Assembly: GCF_016808095.1 (NCBI RefSeq)
Contig: NC_068974.1
Location: 30,488,825-30,552,824, forward strand
Reading direction: 5' to 3'
Source: Vigna angularis
Lineage: Eukaryota > Streptophyta > Magnoliopsida > Fabales > Fabaceae
Length of the DNA stretch: 64,000 bases
Positions 36,986 to 47,638 of the stretch are shown here, piece by piece. The notes under the pieces were generated by a model that had not been told where the DNA came from, did no database searches, and was given only the letters and a program-made list of their open reading frames with translations. Positions within the stretch are counted from its first letter, which is position 1. Each line of letters starts with the position of its first letter. A program made the translations under genes and the position numbers.

Positions 36986-36993
36986 TGATTTCT

Positions 36994-38812
36994 TTAGTTG
37001 AAGAATTCAGAAAAGGATCCATTCTTATATTCGAGGCCATTATCAGATTGAAAAATTTGTATGGAAGTATTAAATTGTGTTTGAACCATACGGTGAAATT
37101 TCTGAAAAACATGGAAGACGTCATTTTTATGTTTAAGCAAAGAGACCCACATCATTCTAGTACACTCATCAATAAAGGAGACATAATAATAAGAATGAGA
37201 AAACGAAGGGACTTTAGCAGGGCCCCAAATGTCAGAATGAATGACTTGAAAGGGAATACAACTTTTATTCATAGTGGGGTAAAAGGGAATGCGATGGCTT
37301 TTAGCCATTTCACAAGTAGAACATTGAAATTTAGAGGAATGACAATTTGAAAATAAATGGGGAAATAATTTTTGAAGATAACCAAAGGAAAGGTGTCCGA
37401 GTCTTTTATGCCAAAGCCAAGCAGCAGAATGAAGAATTTGAAGTGTTAGTAGCAGATGCTCTGCAATGCAAGTCAGTACCACCCTCAGAGACATCTAAGA
37501 AGTAAAGATTACCACGTCTAACACCATAGCCAAGAATCACCTTGGTCTGGACGTCTTGAAAAACACAAAATGTGGGCCAAAAAATCACACTGCAGTTAAG
37601 TTGTGATGTAAGTTGACTAACAGATAAAAGATTGAAATCAAGAGAAGGAACGACAAGAACTGAATGAAGAGTGAGAGTTTTTGATAGAGTAAGGGTACCC
37701 TGACCAGTAATGGAGGCAGAACCACCATTAGCAGTGGTTATGGTGGACTTACTGCATGGGAAACAATGTTGTAACATAGAAGCATCATGAATCATATGAT
37801 CTGATGCGCCAGTATCAATTATCCAAGTAGAATTCCTAGAGTGAGCAGAGAAAGCAAGAGTTTTACCTAGAATACCTTCATACACAACATTAGCTTGAGG
37901 AGAGGGAGATGAGTCACCATCAGAAGAAGAATTGAGGGCTTTGGAGGAGATTTTTCTGCGAGGACGTTTGGTGAAGTCCCACCACGTTGGATAGCCGATG
38001 ATTTCGTAGCAACGATTCTTGGAGTGACCAGAATCACCACAATGAGAACATAACAAGGGTTTCGTAGAGGAACTATCCTTGCGGTGTTTAGGAGGACAAT
38101 TGGCAGGGGAAGAATGAGGAGCTTGAGATAGTAGAGCTGAGGAATCCGAGGTAGGAGCAGGACGACCCATAGTGATACGTTGTTGATGTTCACGACGGAC
38201 ATAGGCATATGTGCTTTCAAGATCCAATTTTGGGTCTTTACGAAGAATCTCTCCACGAACTTGGTCAAAATCAGAATCCAAGCCGCTAAGAAAGATGTGG
38301 ACGCGCAGACGAGCCATGGAAGAATGCATCTGGACTACGCCATTCACGGTGGTTTCAGAAGAAGACATACGATGATCAATTTCTTGAAATATAGAGAGTA
38401 GTTCGTTATAATAAGTAGAGAGGGGACGACCATGTTGTTTGGTGGAGAAAGATCGTTGGTTCAGTTCGAAGAGGCAAGTTTCATCGGATCCATCGTAGAA
38501 TGTGCGGAGAGCTGCATCCCAAATTTGATGGGCAGATTCAAGGCGGATAAACCGCTGCATCAACGGGGGGCTCATGGAATCAATAAGCCAACTTTTCACC
38601 CGTTTATTCTCAGTAATCCAATTATCATAGGTTGGGTCATCAATGGAGGGTTTCGTAGTTGCCCCAGTGAGATACCCCGATTTGTTTCGAGCACCAATAC
38701 GCATGTCCATTAACTGGGACCAAAGGGGGTAGTTTGAGTCATCAAGAATAACAGTGATGGGAAAAGAAGAATTATCTTGTTGAATGATAATATTGGAGGA
38801 TGGGTTGGCCAT
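36994..38812 (-). pseudogene. Copia gag-protease-integrase fragment
   Basis: From ATG 38812 a 468-residue frame carries the copia Gag N-terminal region (DDSNYPLWSQLMDMRIGARN), the gag core (QRSFSTKQHGRPLSTYYNEL), a CCHC knuckle (CSHCGDSGHSKNRC) and protease (WIIDTGASDHMIHD). It stops at 37406. An overlapping frame 37494-36994 continues with the pre-integrase HHCC region (LWHKRLGHLSFGYLQKLF ... CSTCEMAKSH) and the integrase start (PFQVIHSDIWGPAK, then FQSDNGLEYKN), where it ends. One frameshift near 37420-37490 and the truncation make it inactive. The first two Asp residues of the integrase triad are visible, and Glu is missing because of the truncation. Confidence 0.88.
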
Positions 38813-38893
38813 GACGAAATTGGGAATTTAGGAATTGGAAACAGAGCGGAGATGAAGATAGATATTCCCGGAATTAAAAAACATCTGATACCA

Positions 38894-39108
38894 TGTTAAA
38901 CAATTCACTGGGAATAAAATATAATCCTTTCATTCATCTTTTTTCTTCTCAGATGTACATACTTTATAAGCAATATTAAATGCTTATATTTAAATAGGAA
39001 ATAATATAAAAACAGAAAACAACTTAAAACAGAAAACAACTTTAAATATTTAAAACTTATTCCTAATTAAGTGCAACAATAATTTAAATCTAAATTATAT
39101 CTTCAACA
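38894..39108 (-). repeat. 5' LTR of the truncated copia element
   Basis: 215 bp, TGTTGAAGAT...GTTTAACA in element orientation, directly before the initiator-Met-type primer-binding site (38884-38893). No second copy is present. Confidence 0.82.
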
Positions 39109-39235
39109 GTTCCTCTATTGCTTTGGCGAATTCTAGATTTTGGTGTGCTGAAGTTGTTAGACATACACTAATCAGCGCGAAAATAAGAGCAAAAACATCA
39201 ACACGGGGAAGAAGAAGTGGTAGTGGAGGATTCTC
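39109..39235 (-). pseudogene. Captured subtilase signal-peptide exon part
   Basis: The minus strand encodes MENPPLPLLLPRVDVFALIF followed by ALISVCLTTSAHQNLEFAK and AIEE. This is a hydrophobic signal peptide plus the start of the prodomain, ending where the copia LTR begins. Removing the copia DNA would bring this next to the NSLLTYIVRVE stretch at 36985, which is how subtilases continue. Confidence 0.72.
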
Positions 39236-39608
39236 CATAATCCCAGTCCCTGTTGCAACCCCAAGAACCCTAATTGCCCAATTAACTTTTCCCCAATTAA
39301 GAACCCTAATTGCCCAATTAAGAACTTTAATTGTTAATTTGATTTCAATCAAGCACGTGCCAATCACTTAACATACTTAATCTCATTTGCAAAGTTAATC
39401 AACCAACATGGCAGAAAGAGAAGAAGGCAGTTGGTTTTTCACGTGGCAACGCCGTTTGCCACCTCCCCTAAAACTTAACACCGTTCAATTTGAAGGACTA
39501 AAACTCAGAGTTTCAAAAGTTTAAGGACTAAAAACCATCAAAGTTTTGAATAGGGACTAAATCCTGTGATACTTAAGGGACGAAAAACATATTTAACCCT
39601 TATAAATT

Positions 39609-40038
39609 TCCAACTAAAAAACTCCACATTAATGTCTATCTCCTCCTTTTCATATTGCGCTGGAACACTAACAGACAGAGTCAGAAATTGTAATTTGATT
39701 TTAGTATATTTTTTAATATATTTTTCGTCATAGTTTAGAAGTCTGTTAAATATGGAATTTAGTTACATTATCTTGTAATGAAATTTTACTATAATTATAT
39801 ACGGTAGAAACAACCAGTTTTTTTTTTTCAAAAAAAAAAAACAATACATTTTATACTGCTAAAGTCAATATAATGTGTATTTTTTTACGTCAATTGTAAA
39901 TAATCAAGTGAGTTAATATGTCCTCTTTCAAACTTTTTACATGTAAAGAGTTTCTAACTTTTCACATCAGTTACATAATTAAAGTCAAATTATTTAATAT
40001 CGAAACTCTTTATCATCGTTATAATTAAATTTAAAATA
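39609..40038. other. AT-rich DNA between the MULE and gypsy elements
   Basis: No gene seen. Short AT-rich spacer with homopolymer runs near 39818-39840. Confidence 0.45.
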
Positions 40039-40043
40039 AATTT

Positions 40044-40779
40044 TGTTTCGGTAGGGATATGGAGCCCAAGATTCGAACCTAACTCTCTGGATCGTTTCTC
40101 CTCTGTACTGCTTTTACTGCACTGTTTCTCTCTTTCTTCTCTTGCTTCTCTAGATAAGATGGGCTGGGTACCTGCAAAGGCACTCCGACGCTCAAGTCAG
40201 AAAGGGATCTGATCAAAAACAGATTAGGAGTAATCTTTCTTAATTTTCTCTTATGAGTGAAAACGTACCTTTTTTCCTTTGTGTTTCGTATATTTAAAAC
40301 AGTAAAACAGATTGTTACCTGAAAATCCGGACAGTTACCGAAGTGGACCGTGTAGAAGTTGTAACTACTAGATTGTGCTTTGATACTGAGTCAACTGCTT
40401 CCGTGGTTCGCGGCGTCAGTTAGCTAACATGTGTAACCGCTTCTCTGCAACTGCTAAACCGTATGCTAAAATATCGCAGGCCGCACGTCGATCGTTCTGT
40501 GTGTCGATCTAGTGAGGCGACATGTTGTATGAGCGCTTCGTGTCGCGACATACTATTTAGGTTGTCGAGCACCAAGTGGTCGACGATAATGTGCCACTGG
40601 GTTATCGACCGACTGTTTTGGCTTAGGTGTCGTTAGGTCGCCCGGGTCAACGGTCGACCGTTGTAGGATAAGGTGTCATTAGGTCGCCCGGGTTATCGGT
40701 CGACTGTTGTAGGATAAGGTGTCATTAGGTCGCCCGGGTTATCGGTCGACCGTTGTAGGATAAGGCATCCTATAGTACA
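40044..40779 (-). repeat. 3' LTR of the gypsy element
   Basis: 736 bp, TGTACTATAGG...CCGAAACA in element orientation. Near its start in that orientation it contains three tandem copies of a 46-bp unit (AGGTCGCCCGGG ... TGTAGGATA; plus-strand starts about 40625, 40671, 40717). Confidence 0.95.
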
Positions 40780-40863
40780 TGCCCCCCGAGTCCGAGTAAT
40801 TGAGCCTAGCATTAGCAGGCGAAGTTACAGAGGGACGTTGAGTGTGGTTTGGTAGGGACATAG

Positions 40864-41020
40864 ATGCGCACCGTTTCGACGTTACGCTTTTTAGGGTTTC
40901 TCGCTCTTGTAGGGAAGCGAGTGGACGCGAGTTTGAAAGGGAAAGTGATGCGCACCGTTTTGACATTATGCTTTTTAGGGTTTTCCCGCTCTTTTAGGGA
41001 AGCGAGGGGACGCGAGTTGG
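40864..41020 (+). repeat. 84-bp tandem repeat in the leader of the antisense gene
   Basis: ATGCGCACCGTTTCGACGTT at 40864 recurs as ATGCGCACCGTTTTGACATT at 40948, each followed by TTTTTAGGGTTT and GGGAAGCGAG. The repeat lies between the 3' LTR and the antisense-gene ATG. Confidence 0.88.
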
Positions 41021-41239
41021 TAGCCCTTGGATTAAAGAGAATCCTACGGCACGGGGCGATTAAACGCTTTATCTTTTTCCACACGAATCAGAAAGGGGTT
41101 TGTCACTTCAGTGGAAGAACAGAGGGTAACGTGAGCGAGTTTGTTTCCTCTCCATCATCAGTGCTTACGCTGCTACGAGACATTACCAGGTAACCCAAAA
41201 TTTCCTTCGTCTGACTCTGAGTGCGTTTAGTGTTTGACC

Positions 41240-43299
41240 ATGGAAGAAAGGGGGCAGAATACCGGTGACGATGTTCCGGGGCCGTCATCAACGGCGGGGC
41301 CGTCATCAACGGCGGAGTGCCCTGAAGTTACCACTATACCTTATGGTGAGGATGCCTTTGTATATGGAAATGTGTGCGGTGAGGGTCCAGGGGGACGTGC
41401 AATATCTCCGATTAGCGGAGATGAGTATGGCTGGGTGGCGCGTGAGGTTAAAGAACTTAGGAGTCAATTTAGGAGTAGGGCTGTGATAACGAATTGGATC
41501 GAAAATAGTTGTGTGTTAAGAACCCTAGGATATCAAACCTGTATAAAATTGATAGCTTGCTGAGACGATGAGAGGGTATGCTATGGGAGGGAGAATGCTT
41601 CCGATGAGTTTTTTTATTGTTATGTTACGTTGTTCTATGACTTGTATTTGCGATTGCCGTTTACTGGTTTCCAAATGGATGTTCTGCGCACCTTGAATGT
41701 TGCCCCTAGTCAGTTGCATCCTAACAGTTGGGGTTACGTGCAGGCTTTCGAGTTGCTTTGTCGGGCGTTAGGAATTAGGCCCACTGTAGGTTTGTTTCTA
41801 TATTTCTTTAGATGTCGACCAGTGGCTACGAAGGGATGGGTATCATTGATATCGGAGCCGGGTAATGCATTGTTAGAGCTTTACCTGCAATCATATAGGA
41901 ATTTTAAAGAGAAGTTTTTTAAGGTGTCGATTACCGAAGTCGGTCGGCGGTATTTTTTCGATGGTGAGGGGAACCCCCGATTCCCCTTGTATTGGACACA
42001 GGACCCACTGAGGTTCACTTCTTGGTCGGAGGATAAGATGACGATTGAAGAGCTAGAGGCGTTGGGTGTGTTGACCGCGTTACCACGCCCCTTTTCTTCC
42101 CGTCAGCTTATAGATTGCCTCGAGTTCGACGACGCGGAGGCGAGGGTGTTTGGTATGTGTCTTTGCTTATTGTCGTTATAGAATGCATTGTTGTTATTGA
42201 CTGTTCTGGATGGATTGTGGTTGTCGCAGAGATTATGGGGAGAAAAGGAAGTGGCAAAGGTTGGTTTCACTTAATCGGAAAGGAGAGGACTGAAGCTAGC
42301 CGCCCGGGGCCGTCTGCCGTACAGGTTGTTGGGCAGCCATGCCCCCCAGTGGGAACAACTGAGCTGGTACCAGTGGTAGTGTCGGCGTCGACTGACGACA
42401 CAATTGCTGCGGAAGTGCCGCTGGTGCGTAAAAGGAAGACGAAGGCGGTCGACATCAGTCGTGAAGCTTCAAAGAAGAAGAAAGTGGCGGTTGAGGAAGC
42501 TGATCGTCCCCTCCCCCAAGGGGTATGGGATCCTGCTTTCACGATGGGTCACAAGGTGGACCTGCAGATGGACGCCTCGGAGAAAAGGGTTTTCGAAAAC
42601 ATGAGTGAGCAAGAAATTGCCGATACCATGTTGGAGATGACAACACGGGCACAGGCGTTGGCTTGGCATCTAGCCTATGCTTCTGATAGAGGGAGGGTAC
42701 GGACCGAGTTGGACAAGGTGCGGGCCGAGTTGGAGAAGGTACGTGCTGAGTGGGAGAAGGTACGGGCTCAGCTGCAAGAACTTACCGAGGTTCATGCTGC
42801 TTGCGATGCCAATCAGAAGCGCGCGGAGCAACTTCTGAAAGAGGCCGAGACATTGCTGAATGCCACACGGGAGGCTGGCTCGACCTTCCGCAAGGAACGT
42901 GATCAGCTGGCGATTGAGTTGGAGCAAACTAAGAGGGCAATGGTGGTGCTGGCCCGGGAGAGAAACGAATTGAAGGCGGAGGCTGTGGAAAGGAATGAGC
43001 TGGTAGAAGAATTAAAGGATGCGATTATGAGTGAACATACCAAAGGTTTCCGGAAGGCTTTGAGGCAGGCCAGGCACTTGCTCCAAGTGTCGACCGAGGG
43101 AGTGCCATTTGACGTGCAGAAGGATGTGCATGAGGATCAACTTAAACCTCTGGACGACATACCGGAAGATGCTGTCTTGGAGGGTGAAGAGGAAGAAGAG
43201 GTGGTTGCCAACACTGAACAGGATGGAGTGGTAAATGAACCTGCTCCGAATACTGTCGAAGAGGTTGTTGGCGACACGCCTAATATTGTAATAGATTAA
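41240..43299 (+). CDS. Antisense gene of the gypsy element ('putative gypsy-type transposon' domain protein)
   Basis: This gene is on the plus strand, opposite to gag-pol. Exon 1 is 41240-42152. An apparent 77-bp intron (42153-42229, GTATGTGT...TTGTCGCAG) keeps the frame exactly (EARVF joined to EIMGRKGSG). Exon 2 is 42230-43299. The N-terminal part contains TGFQMDVLRTLNVAPSQLHP, NSWGYVQAFELLCRALGI and FFRCRPVATKGWVS, the signature of Pfam 'Transposase_28, putative gypsy type transposon', a plant domain of unknown function despite its name. Exon 2 encodes a basic patch (RKRKTKAV ... SKKKKVA), a long coiled coil with KVRAELEKVRAEWEKVRAQL, and an acidic tail. One in-frame TGA at 41561-41563 interrupts exon 1, and a local frame conflict near there suggests indels. 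Without it the product would be about 660 residues. Transcription would have to start from the 3' LTR region in antisense direction. Confidence 0.75.
42153..42229 (+). other. Probable spliceosomal intron in the antisense gene
   Basis: Donor TTG|GTATGTGT and acceptor TTGTCGCAG|A. The intron contains stops in frame and is T-rich on the plus strand. Splicing joins two open frames in phase 1. It can persist in a retroelement because the genomic RNA is transcribed from the other strand, where it is not an intron. Confidence 0.7.
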
Positions 43300-43798
43300 G
43301 ATTTGCCGTCGGCCTGTGGATATAATACCTTTGAATTTGGATTTTTTGAAATGACTGTGAATGTTGAATTGCATTGTGTGCTGAATGTTACAATTTGTTG
43401 AATTTGTGATTTGTTTGTCGTGATGACCGCTAAGCATCAATGTGGAGTGTATAGATAATGCGATGTGCGACCGTCGAGAGTGAAGGTCAAGTAAGGTAAA
43501 TACTGGGTGTTCCAGAGGGAACATCTACCAGAGGGAGTGTATCCCAAGTGGACTGGGTGTTCAAGGGTGAACATCTACCAGCGGGAGTGTTTCCCGTATA
43601 GGTTGGGTGTTCAGGAAAGAACATCTACCAGGTGGCTTGCTCCTAAGTCGTGTGTGTGTAGAAATGTTCGCGACGACGACCCTGGGACTCGTCACTAGAA
43701 GTGATGAACGACATTAAGTATGAATCACAATGAAAAGTACGCTTTATTTCGTAACAAGTTTAGAAAATGTGGGAGGAATAACCAATAACAAATGAAAA
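43300..43798. other. Spacer between antisense gene and pol end
   Basis: The two converging genes are separated by this spacer. It contains the 50-bp tandem repeat listed separately and otherwise no coding sequence. It should hold the 3' ends of both transcripts. Confidence 0.6.
43503..43640 (+). repeat. Three tandem copies of a 50-bp unit
   Basis: Copies start at 43503, 43553 and 43603, each with TGGGTGTTC, GAACATCTACCA and GGGAGTGT-like parts. Short inverted pieces (TGTTCC and GGAACA) let each unit form a hairpin. Confidence 0.9.
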
Positions 43799-46700
43799 TT
43801 AACTAAAATAGTATTTAAGGTGAGTGGCATTCCAGGTGTTAGGAACTGGTTGCCCATCAAGAAGTTGGAGGCGATATGCTCCGTTCGACATGTCTTCTAT
43901 AATTCGAAATGGTCCTTCCCAGTTGGCCGAAAGCTTACCGTGTGCTCGATTCTTCCTAGCTTCTCCTCGTTTTCGCCATACCAGGTCTCCATTTTTGAAG
44001 GTTCTGGGTTTGACTTTGGTGTTATATCGGCGAGATAGCATTCGCTTTTGCGCTGCTGCTCGAATGGCGGCAACCTCTCGACGTTCGGGGAGGATGTCGA
44101 GATTTATTCTCAATTGTTCTTCATTAAGGGACATATCGGTGATATTGCGCCTTAATGAAGGCTCGCCAACTTCGACTGGGAGCATAGCCTCAGTGCCATA
44201 AGTCAGGTTGAACGGGGTGTCCCCTGTAGAGCCGTGAGGTGTACATCTGTATGCCCATAAAACCTCTGGTAGTTCCTCCACTCATAGACCTTTGGCTTCG
44301 CCAAGTCGCTTCTTTAACTCTGTCAGTATGGCTTTGTTCGCGGCCTCTGCTTGGCCGTTAGTTTGAGGATGTTCGACGGAGGATGTGACATGTTGGATGC
44401 CTAACTGGCTGAGGAAGTCTTCTAGTTTACGGGCAACGAATTGGCGACCGTTGTCTGTGATGATTTTCTTAGGGAGGCCGAATCGACAGATGAGACGCCA
44501 GATGAACTTCTGTACTCGTTGGGCACTGATAACGGATAATGGTTCGGCTTCTATCCATTTGGTGAAGTAGTCGACCGCCACTAGGAGGAACTTGTTTTGC
44601 GCCTTGGCGATCGGCAGTGGTCCAACTATGTCGAGACCCCACTGAGCGAACGGCCAGGGAGAGACGATATGGTGTAAATCCTCTGGGGGTGCGCGGATGT
44701 CGTGACCATGGGCTTGACAGGAAATACAGTTCTTAACGAATTCTTCACAGTCGTGGTCGAGTGTAGGCCAATAATATCCCGCGCGGAGCACACGAGCCCT
44801 CATGGTCCGTTTTCCAGAGTGTAACCCGCATATCCCGGTGTGTAACTCGCGCAGTACGTAGTTTGCCTCTTCCTCTGAAATGCACTTCAACAAAGGAGTG
44901 CCATAGCCGCGACGGTATAGGTCGTCACCTATACACACAAAACGTGCTATGCGCTTGGAATCAACCACCGAAATGCTGTCTCCGTTGTCTTGTTTTTCCA
45001 TAAGATTCTTAATATGCTGGCGCCAATCCGTTGTAGGTGTTGATAGATCGGTGACGAATGCTTCCACCACCGGACTGTCGAGCGTCAGCTTAATGATTGA
45101 GGACAGCTGTGCTCGCTCCTTGGAATGAGCCAACTTAGACAAGAGATCTGCTCTTGCGTTTTGTTCTCTGGGTACATGGATGACGTTAACCTCGACGAAA
45201 TTTCGTAGTAAGGATTGAGCCTTGTGGAAATAACGTAATAGCTGATTATCTTTGACTTGATAGGTTCCGTTTACGTGGCCGACTACCAACTTCGAGTCCA
45301 TCCGACATTCTAAACGGTCAACCGTGAGCTCCCTGGCTAGGGATAGGCCGGCAATTAAGGCTTCATATTCGGCCTGATTATTGCTAGCTGGGAAATTGAA
45401 AGTGATGGCTTGCTCGATAACTAATCCATCTGGTCCTTCCAGAACGATACCGGCTCCTCCCCCCTTTTTGCCGGAAGATCCGTCTACACTGAGTAACCAA
45501 TTGGTGAACGAGTCATCTGGGGAGGGTAGCGCCTCAGCCGCAAAGTCTGCTAAGTGTTGTCCCTTGACGGACCCTCGCGGCTCGTAGCGGAGTCCGAATT
45601 CTGACAGTTACACGGACCAGGAGACCATTCTTCCTGCCAAGTCGGGCTTGCGAAGGATTTTGGATATCGGATGGTCGGTACGGACTACCACTTGATGACT
45701 TTGGAAATACGGGCGGAGGCGTCGAGAAGCGGTGAGCAATGCCAGGGCAATTTTCTCAATTCGAGAATAGCGTTCTTCAGCCCCCTGCAGCGTACGACTG
45801 ACGAAGTATATCAATTTAAGGGAGGGAGCTTCCTGTATCAAGGCAGCACTAACAGCGTGATGGGATGCCGCAATGTACAGCTGCAAGTCAGATCCAGTGT
45901 CCGGCCGAGCCATAATCGGCGGACTGGTGAGAATGCGCTTTACAGTGTCGAACGCTGCTTCACAATCATCGTCCCAGTGTCGGGTGGTGCCCTTTTTTAA
46001 ATTCTTCAGGATGGGTTTGATGTGTTCGGCAAGCTTCGGAATGAATCGGGACAAAGCTGTAAGTCGCCCTACCAGACGTTGCACATCCCTTAAAGTTTGC
46101 GGAGCTGTCATGTCGAGTACAGCTCTGCACTTGTCCGGATTTTCTTCAATGCCTCGACGCGTGAGCATGAAGCCTAAGAACTTACCCGCGGGAACGCCGA
46201 AAGTGCACTTGGAAGGATTAAGGCGCAGGCTGTACCGTCGAAGTTGCCCAAAAACTTCCTTCAAATCCTGCAGGTGTTGCTCCATAGAATGGCTGCGAAC
46301 AACCATGTCGTCGACATACACATCCATACATCGTCCTATTTGATGATGGAATATTTTATCCATAAGGCGTTGGTAAGTGGCCCCGGCATTCTTTAATCCA
46401 AAGGGCATTACCTCGTAACAGTAATTAGCGCGTTCGGTAATGAAGGCCGTCTTGTTTTGATCTGGTTTGTACATTGGGATCTGGTTGTATCCTGAATAAG
46501 CGTCGAGAAAACTCAAGATGACATGACCTGAAGCTCCATCTACCAAACGATCGATGCTAGGCAGGGGATATGAATCTTTGGGACATGCTTTATTGAGATC
46601 TGTGAAGTCGACACACATTCGCCACTGGCCATTTGACTTTTTAACCATGACTACGTTTGACAGCCACGTAGTGTAAGTTAGCTCTCTGATAAACTGAGCG

Positions 46701-47638
46701 TTCATCAGCTTCTCGACCTCCGCTTGAATGGCTTTGCGCTTCTCCTCCCCGAACCGTCGCTTTTTCTGGGCGACAGGCCGTGCCTCCCGGAAGATGGATA
46801 ATCTGTGGGCCATAATCCCGGGGTGGATTCCCAGCATGTCGGCGGTCGTCCATGCAAACAAATCGGCATGGTTCCGTAGTATACGCTCTAGATCGCGCTC
46901 GTCGCTTGGGGTGAGGTCCCCGCCAATGGTAGTAGTTTTAGATGCGTCATCTGTCAAGGAGAGGATTTTGACCTCGCCTTGCGGAAGAAGACGCTCGTCT
47001 ATATTGGTTCGGGGGTCTAAGTCAACCGCTGCTGCCTCGGCTCCTGTTGTCCTTCTGGTTGGAACGAAAGGGGTTACTTTCAGCCCCGCCACATAACACT
47101 GTCGGGCTAATCGTTGATCTGCCCTTACGGTACAAATGTCACCACGATCTGTCGGAAACTTCATGGCGAGGTGAGGAGTGGATACAATTGCCCCGAACGC
47201 ATTCAGGCAAGGTCGTCCAAGTAGGGCGTTATAAGATGTATTGGCCTCGACCAGCAGGAATCGAATTCGAAGCTCAGGTGCCTCTCGACTTGTTCCGAGC
47301 CGGGTTCGCAGGTCTAGGTATCCTCTGGTATCCACTCTCTCTCCTGAGAATCCTACGATTTGTTCGTTAAACGGGGCGATGAGATCCTCAGATAGGTCCA
47401 TCTTCTGAAAGGTAGACCAGTACAAGATGTTGACCAAACTCCCTTGGTCAACGAGGACCTTGCCGACATCATACCGAGCGATACTAGCTGTGATCACCAT
47501 AGGGTCATCATGATCAGGGTCGGGTGCATGGAAATCGGCGTTTGTGAAGGTGATGTCAGGAATCGATCTGCATTTGCGTTCGACCATGTGAACCGACGTC
47601 AATTGTCTCAAATGTCGCTTCCTTGCTGAAGCTGACAC
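43799..47638 (-). pseudogene. pol: pol of the gypsy element (protease, RT, two RNase H, integrase) with two nonsense codons
   Basis: Segment 1 (47638-45608) has an aspartic protease (KVLVDQGSLVNILYW), reverse transcriptase (MCVDFTDLNKACPKDSYPLP, FLDAYSGYNQI, MPFGLKNAGATYQ, catalytic YVDDMV) and RNase H (FVSRTLQGAEERYSRIEK, VVVRTDHP). It ends at TAA 45608-45610. The same frame is open from 45607 to 44282 and gives a second, plant-type RNase H (SVDGSSGKKGGGAGIVLEG, NNQAEYEALIAGLSLA) and integrase with a zinc region (H-H, CISC) and DDE core (GLDIVGPL, ITDNGRQF, GQAEAANK). TGA 44282-44284 then precedes the integrase C-terminal part (44281-43799). All domains are otherwise well conserved, so decay is recent. 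The protease frame is offset from gag by the poly-C tract. Confidence 0.93.

Larger units (their letters stand above)
36994..39108 (-). mobile_element. Truncated copia retrotransposon inside the Pack-MULE
   Basis: On the minus strand: a 215-bp 5' LTR (39108-38894, TG...CA), the primer-binding site TGGTATCAGATG immediately after, gag, protease and the start of integrase. The sequence then stops abruptly near 36994 and joins subtilase sequence. There is no reverse transcriptase and no 3' LTR. It must have inserted into the subtilase piece (GGAAC precedes the LTR) and then lost its 3' two-thirds, or the deletion happened during MULE capture. Confidence 0.85.
36307..39599. mobile_element. Pack-MULE carrying a subtilase fragment split by a copia element
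   Basis: 3293 bp bounded by a perfect 9-bp duplication TTATAAATT (36298-36306 and 39600-39608), diagnostic of Mutator-like elements. The inverted ends start GGGTTAAATATGTTTTTCGT and extend about 330 bp (36307 to about 36640; about 39270 to 39599). No mudrA transposase is present. The interior contains, on the minus strand, the 5' part of a subtilase (39235-39109 and 36985-36663) interrupted by a truncated copia element (39108-36994). A ~38-bp sequence around CTCCATAATCCCA is present at both inner TIR borders in the same orientation, so it is a direct, not inverted, repeat. Confidence 0.9.
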
